Part shown: positions 43,160 to 64,000 of the stretch, in pieces | Layout: each line of letters begins with the position of its first letter | Position numbering within the stretch: position 1 is the first letter of the stretch | NCBI GenBank assembly: GCA_025617745.1 | Contig: CM046859.1 | Coordinates: 28,137,371 to 28,201,370, forward strand | From: Heliocidaris erythrogramma | Taxonomy: Eukaryota; Echinodermata; Echinoidea; Camarodonta; Echinometridae | Direction: 5' to 3' | Length of the DNA: 64,000 bases | The notes under the pieces: generated by a model | Seen by the model: the letters and a program-made list of their open reading frames with translations, nothing else | Database searches by the model: none | Told to the model about the DNA's origin: nothing | Translations under genes and position numbers: made by a program

Positions 43160-44032
43160 AGCTCATCCACTGGCAAGAATTTCAATATTGGGGGATAAAG
43201 AGTGATCATTTTTATCTACATGTATAATAGTGATTTATTTTATTAAAAACAAGCATCACAGGCTGAATGTTGTTGAACTGTCCAGTATATACATTTCCAT
43301 ACCTACATACGGGCAAATCCAAGGTCATTTTCTGTCCATAACGTTACTAATAATAATAAAGGAAAATATACAAAAATTAACAACTCAAGTGACCTTTCCC
43401 TTGTTATTTAGTCTGATCTAAGCCCCGAGTGAGAGGTATAGTAACAAATTTGATAGTGAGAAGATAATATATATGAAGAGAAACGAAGCAGAGGAAGGAG
43501 AAAGGCAAAAATAAATATAAAGAGAGAGAGAAAGAAAATGATATTTAGCTGGGGTCAGCTCGAAAATTAGTTGGAATCGCTTATCAAGTCTAAATAAGTT
43601 AGGATAAGGGTTGAAATTGGGTTTTAGGTTAGCTTTATTGTTAAGGTAAGGTTAAAAGAGAAGGTTGAGTTCTGGGAAATGTTATAAAATAGTCTGAGCT
43701 TTTTCATCCCCGTTTAGTCGAGTGGGAAGAACATCAGAGAGGAAATGTCCCCTGAAAAGGATTGCTCCTCAAATGCCCTCATATTCGAGAAAAAAAAATG
43801 TATAACGGGGAAAAGGTGAAGTGTTCCGGCCGGAACATTCGTGCTACATGTATGTTGTAGTCCCATATACCCATTTTGTGTGTAGTGCAAGACTGGGTCA
43901 ATTTCTTTATGATTATGATGATTCCAAAACCTCCCGTCATACACCAACTCTTATGCACTAGATGATCGACCTTTCCCCAATTACTTTGAGACAGCTTCTT
44001 TCACCATGTAATTGCGTGACCAAGACCCTGCT

Positions 44033-44162
44033 TCATAAAACTTATAACAACTACCACAAATTTATAACAAATTGGCTCTCAGCCAATCAGATGCAAGTAT
44101 TTCAGTAGCTTATAACTGTTATTGTAACTTGTCATAAGTACAAAGTTTTATGAAATGGGGCC
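44033..44162. mobile_element. MITE with 'gctctcagccaatcag' core, copy 2
   Basis: The arms 'ttcataaaacttataacaa' and 'ttgtcataagtacaaagttttatgaa' are inverted. The core 'ggctctcagccaatcagatg' is the same family as in 42205-42345. Confidence 0.65.
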
Positions 44163-44169
44163 CAGAACT

Positions 44170-45820
44170 CAACTGTATTTTTATAATGGTGGATCCAGGA
44201 GTGAAGTAAAAGAGTTGAGTTCTGGTCAAGCGATTATATTGTGAAAAGAAACTGCCTGGAAGCAATTGGGAAAGGTTGATCATGTCTGAATAAGGATTGG
44301 TGTATACTGTGAGGTTTTGGAATCATCAAAATGATAAGAAATCAACCCAAACTTGCTCAAAAGCACATGCACCGCATACAGAAATGCATTATGGGATTGC
44401 ACACAGAGATGTGGCATGAAAGTTCGGCCTGAACACTTCAGCTATTTTTCGTCATATTTTGCATATAAGGGCATCTGAAGAGAAATCCTTTTCAGGGGCC
44501 ATTTCTATTATGATGTTCTTCTAAACTGACATAAAATGAATGAGAAAGCTCACAAATTATTTTTCCCCTCTCCCAGGACTCAACCTTCCCTTTGAGAACT
44601 TGGTTAATGATAAATGACCACGAAGCAATTATTGCCAATGCATGTGTCAGACAATCACACACCACAAAAATACTTCTAAACTGAAGAAATTTTGATGTAG
44701 TAACACGTAAATAACATGCTTTTAATAACATTTCAACTGAATCTTTCTTTTCAGTTCAACTACAACAAAATGACCTTTTTTAGAACAAGTTTAATTACAG
44801 ACAGTGAAAAAAGGGAACAAAAGTATTTACTTGGAAGTACTACAAAAAACCTTTGTCTTTATGTACAACCTGGTATTTACAGAACGAGTATTAGAATCAA
44901 CAAGTTTTTAAAAAATCAATGTGCTTTCCCAATAAATACCCACACTTGGCACGATGATAAAAATCAACTGTCTATCAATAGCACATATATCTAACAATCA
45001 CAAATAGGATATAAATAAATCCCAATTTGTACACTTTTAACTCTCCTTTTTACATTTTTTCTTTTTTACAATCGATTTACAAGAAAATGCATGTTGATTC
45101 ACTTACTGCGCAACTCTACATATCTTTGGAACCTATCAATAATTTTGACTTTATTTTTGAATGAACAAAACTGAAAAGACACTGGTGCAAAATATCCCCT
45201 TCCTTATTTAATTCATGACTTAGTTAACTTCAAAGAGCACCGAAGAGCCTTAAACTATGACTTAGTCATTAGTTGCATTTCTTCTTATCTGACAGTTTCC
45301 CACGACTAAAGTTATACCTTCCATGACATTATAATCCATCAAGTTACTATGCTAGGTACTGTTTTGGCAGACGGTCTTGTCAACACAGGGTTATGGCAAA
45401 CGCTCTTCTAATCTTGAAACTGATGCATACTTGTGTTGTATCCACACAAGCTTGACCTTTCAACCAGCATCCACGTATATTATGACTGCTCTTGACAGAA
45501 GTTGGCAACCACACAAATGAACGAACCTTTGTAAATGGCCGCCTGTACCCCATAATGGTTAACAGTTTTGATGTGCCCTTGTCATGGTGACTCCAGGCCA
45601 TTATACTTAACAAAATGTGAAAAAGCACAATAAAACTCTTCAGCAGTTGTATTGGTGATTCTACAGTTATTGGATACCTATTCAATATTGAAATCTCATA
45701 AATAACATTCTTGTACGAAAATACAAATATAACAATGCTTTATGAGGTTCATCAATTTTACTTAAGTCCATAGTAATCTAACTGATCTCATAAATATATT
45801 ATTTTGCAAACTGAATATAA
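44170..45820. other. No gene recognised
   Basis: AT-rich intergenic DNA between two convergent genes. Short frames have no splice or coding support. Confidence 0.5.
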
Positions 45821-45915
45821 CTTTTAATTTGTAAACAAATCTTTCGGCATATTACTCCCAGTGTTAAAGATCGTATGCTCGATCTGTAATGAAAAACACA
45901 AGTCAGAAAAAATTG

Positions 45916-45987
45916 GAACCAGCGGGATTCGAACCTGTCATCTACTGCTTGCTGGGCAGCGACTTAACCACCAGGCCATTCTGGTTC
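45916..45987 (-). repeat. tRNA-like sequence
   Basis: On the minus strand GAACCAG and CTGGTTC form a 7-pair acceptor stem. 'tggcctggtgg' and 'ggttcgaatcc' fit Pol III A and B boxes, and a five-pair anticodon arm with loop CCAGCAA can be drawn. The T stem pairs poorly. It is more likely a tRNA-derived SINE head than a working tRNA. Confidence 0.45.
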
Positions 45988-46083
45988 ATGGCCAAGTCAC
46001 GATGAACTAGAATCAAATACCCAAGATCCTCTTCTTTCTGACTCATTAATATTCAAACGGTCCGCCGTAGACAATGGTTAGTA

Positions 46084-46212
46084 AACGAAGAAGCTTGACT
46101 GGGGAGGAATTTTTAATTTGTAAACAAATCTTTCGGCATATTACACTGGGAGTAATATGCCGAAAGATTTGTTTACAAATTAAAAATTCCTCCCCAGTCA
46201 AGCTTCTTCGTT
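46084..46212. repeat. Perfect 61-bp hairpin with 7-base loop
   Basis: The arms 46084-46144 and 46152-46212 are exact complements by letter-by-letter reading. Part of the same sequence ('aatttgtaaacaaatctttc') is present a third time at 45830-45850, on the left side of the tRNA-like repeat. Confidence 0.85.
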
Positions 46213-46276
46213 GAATATAACTTGTTTTCCAAATCATTCATAATAAATAGATTCATGAGACCATTATAACAACTTC

Positions 46277-46512
46277 AATAGACCTGTTTACTAAGTGATT
46301 CAAATTTTATGCATACTTTTGAAACAAAGGTTGTTCTTGACAACCTGAAAGCTTGCCAGAGGCTTGTCAGACATAGCAACAAGTAATGTATGCAAACTGG
46401 ATTCCAAGTATTGTAGTTCATTCATTAATAACAGGTTAATGGAATACCTCGTTACTAGGTCCCCAGGAAAGAAACATCCATAAATTTGAATCACTTAGTA
46501 AACAGGTCTATT
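46277..46512. mobile_element. 236-bp MITE with 29-bp terminal inverted repeats
   Basis: It starts AATAGACCTGTTTACTAAG and ends with the exact complement. Weak pairing continues inwards. No coding capacity. Confidence 0.7.
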
Positions 46513-46985
46513 CTGCACCTTGTTTGGTTATTCTTATTTGAGAATGCGAGAGCAATGAATTCAAAGTAATGCAAATCTTGATCATATAATTTCCACATTT
46601 GAAAATGCCATGTGTGATTGTCTTAGAGTAGTGTACTAGATCAATAGCGCACTACAAATGCTGTACTTATTATTATAATTATTATTGTCAATATAATCAT
46701 TTAGGAAAGTTGCATAACATTAAAATGAAATTTCACAATCTAAATAATTGATACAAGATGGCCAGTATTGAGAAGCTAGAAAATATTGAATACATGAGAG
46801 GAGAAGAAGAAGGACCCAACTCCATTAGTACAGTTATTCAGTTGTTCAGTAGAAACGTTATACATGTATATTCAAAATATGAAGTCGTTTCTTCACAACA
46901 TAACAGCTGTTTGGATGGACTTGGACCTTTCTTCCTCTTTTGTATTCATTTACAAATTATAGTCACCAAAGCACAGAGAAAGTCG

Positions 46986-47078
46986 TCTGTTTGGAGCCAG
47001 AAGGGTGTTAACTCCTACACTTTAACACAGAGTTAACGCCCTTCTGGCTTTCAACAGACAAAGTGTAAACAAAGTCTA
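46986..47078. repeat. Imperfect hairpin
   Basis: The arms 'gccagaagggtgttaactc' and 'gagttaacgcccttctggc' differ at one position; flanks 'tctgtt' and 'aacaga' extend the pairing. Confidence 0.6.
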
Positions 47079-48226
47079 CAGAATGCATTACTTTTCTCCA
47101 TTTGATTAAAATTGGGGCCAGGAAATGTGCCCAAATAAAACATTAACTTGCAGAGATTGGTCTTTATGTCCACACTATTGGGAATGTATTGGATCAATCG
47201 GAAAGCACCACGTAAGCAATGAATTACGGCTAGTAAAAATAAACACAAGCATATACCTGTCATGCGATACAAGGAATAATATAGAAAACAGAATTCAAAG
47301 ATAGATTTACATATTTCATTTTCAACTTAGTAACAGATGGATGCATCAAAACCAGCAGATATTATGTTCTTGGACTGACCTCTACTGTGGACTCACGTCA
47401 GACTTCCAAGCAAATATGAAATGTTCTTGGCAGTATCTTTGACGACACTATGACCTGTAATATTAATCAACTAGAAAACAAATATTTTCTTCAAAAATAA
47501 AGGGACAATTCTCTTCCCTACAGGTACACATATAAAGCCAAACCAAAGCCATTAATCTGATATTATAACAAAAAGTATGTCAATTTTTATAGAACTCTAA
47601 TCAAGGTGACAATTTTTGAGCAATGCAAAAAGCAAATTTTCAATTTTTTTCCCCCATAGAACTTTCTTTTCAGTCATCAAATCCATGAAATATCACAAAA
47701 GTTAATTGACATGTGACAGCCTACTAAAAGAAATCCAACAGTTTATATCAAATTGCTGAAGAGCACTGAAGAAATGTCCAATTTCAGAAATAATTATTCT
47801 TGATATAAAAAATAGTAAAGATGGACCATGTTTTTGCTTTTTTAAAGTTTTAATAACTATAAAAGCAATTCAAATCTTCAATGTATTTTGAATATTGAAA
47901 AAAGAAATTAACTAGTCAGAAAAAGCAAATTCAGAACGTTATGTCTTCATTTAAATATTTCAATTGAATTTTCTGCTTCAAGTATAATTAGATAACAGAG
48001 AAATGGATATAAGAGAGAGAGAGAGAGAGAGCAAATTTCGTCCCTTAACATTGTGGAAAGTTGAACCTCTGTAGAACAACATAGGTAACAGTGTTGAAAG
48101 CATATATGAGATGTTGACAGGCCTTTTACTTTCTCCGTCTACATCTACGAAAGATGTCCACATTCAGAGGTGAGGCAGGTTACCGGTCTCATCAATCCAG
48201 CTTTTCCCCCTTTGAGATGTGTTGAT

Positions 48227-63359
<15,133 letters not shown>

Positions 63360-63736
63360 CTAGCACATATTAAAATAAGATTATTATAAGATAAAAATTA
63401 GATAAGAAACACACAAAATGCTTGAATAATTGACAAGAAGTGCTCCCAGCATAATATTATCATTTCCTATGTACTCTCATGATTTTTAAGGCCCAAATAA
63501 GGGAGATACAAGGATGTGACTTTTCAAGGACTTCTGCTCCTCGCTCAGTGGAGGGCTTCGATAGCCGTTAGGAATTCAAAATCTTTTACGACTTTACGAG
63601 GAGTTAATTGCAGTGTAGGGTTGCGCCTGTTAAAGGGAAATTGATGTAAATAAAAGCAGAAAATATTAGAGAAACTGATTAGTGAATGTTTGAGCAATAT
63701 CCGACAAGAAATAAGAACGTTGTGAATTTTTGAAAA

Positions 63737-64000
63737 TGTAATCAATCAAACAAAAATTGACAACTCGGTAACGTATCTTGGGAACCCCTTTCCCATTTAG
63801 TCTGTACAGAAAATTTCATGAATATTTATTTTCTTAGTTGATGATGTAAGAATACATTTGTTTCATACAGACATATGTGCAATGATTATACGTAGGTTGT
63901 ATATATGATTCAATATTTTCTTTAGAAAAGTGGAAATTTATGGTTTTTATAGTACAGTAGCTCGCAAGATACGTCACAGAATGTTTGATTGATTACAATT
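63737..64000. mobile_element. MITE copy related to 22111-22578 (may run past the edge)
   Basis: It starts 'tgtaatcaatcaaaca' and ends at the window edge with 'tgtttgattgattacaatt'. Inner pairing 'acgtatcttg' and 'caagatacgt' matches the other copy. Confidence 0.65.

Noticed and set aside
63360-64000. Further upstream NIPBL exon before the right edge
   Set aside because: No stretch with both splice sites and NIPBL-like protein was found; the end of the window is a MITE copy.

Overview
This is animal genomic DNA, most likely from an echinoderm and probably a sea urchin. The genes are split by many introns with GT-AG (and two GC-AG) boundaries. The DNA between them is packed with microsatellites, long C/G runs, small inverted-repeat transposons and tRNA-derived SINE-like repeats. 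One element matches the sea-urchin TU foldback design: long inverted arms made of short tandem units and an 8-bp target duplication. The species assignment is an inference from repeat style and gene structure.

Layout. 0.6-2.8 kb: two related small exons of an unknown protein family, minus strand. 4.5-7.7 kb: a ~190-bp satellite split by a 1.94-kb foldback element. 7.75-8.1 kb: a hAT-like MITE with an 8-bp target duplication. 8.7-8.95 kb: a long hairpin and a Penelope-like terminal fragment. 9.9-16.7 kb: a whole-looking Ty3/Gypsy LTR element with two identical 172-bp LTRs and a 5-bp target duplication. 16.9-19.15 kb: a Penelope-like element (reverse transcriptase plus GIY-YIG endonuclease), minus strand, with a hammerhead-ribozyme-like core upstream. 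19.5-22.6 kb: inverted-repeat transposons, one carrying an array of AGGTCA repeats.

24.5-27.6 kb (+): the last four coding exons of an unrecognised basic/acidic protein with a cysteine-bearing C-terminus; its first exon begins after a GC-AG-spliced neighbour and the 5' end was not found. 30.6-41.5 kb (+): a complete eight-exon alpha-carbonic anhydrase gene coding for 310 residues with a signal peptide and all zinc ligands. 48.2-63.4 kb (-): the 3' part (21 exons, about 990 residues) of NIPBL/Nipped-B/SCC2, the cohesin loader; its 5' half lies beyond the right edge. The carbonic anhydrase and NIPBL genes converge, and the 41.8-48.2 kb gap between them holds only MITEs, a tRNA-like repeat and perfect hairpins.

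The three host genes are not functionally linked: one secreted or lumenal enzyme, one nuclear chromosome-structure factor and one unknown. Exon boundaries were set by reading splice sites and checking that phases join; all phases agree except around the penultimate NIPBL exon, whose donor is uncertain.
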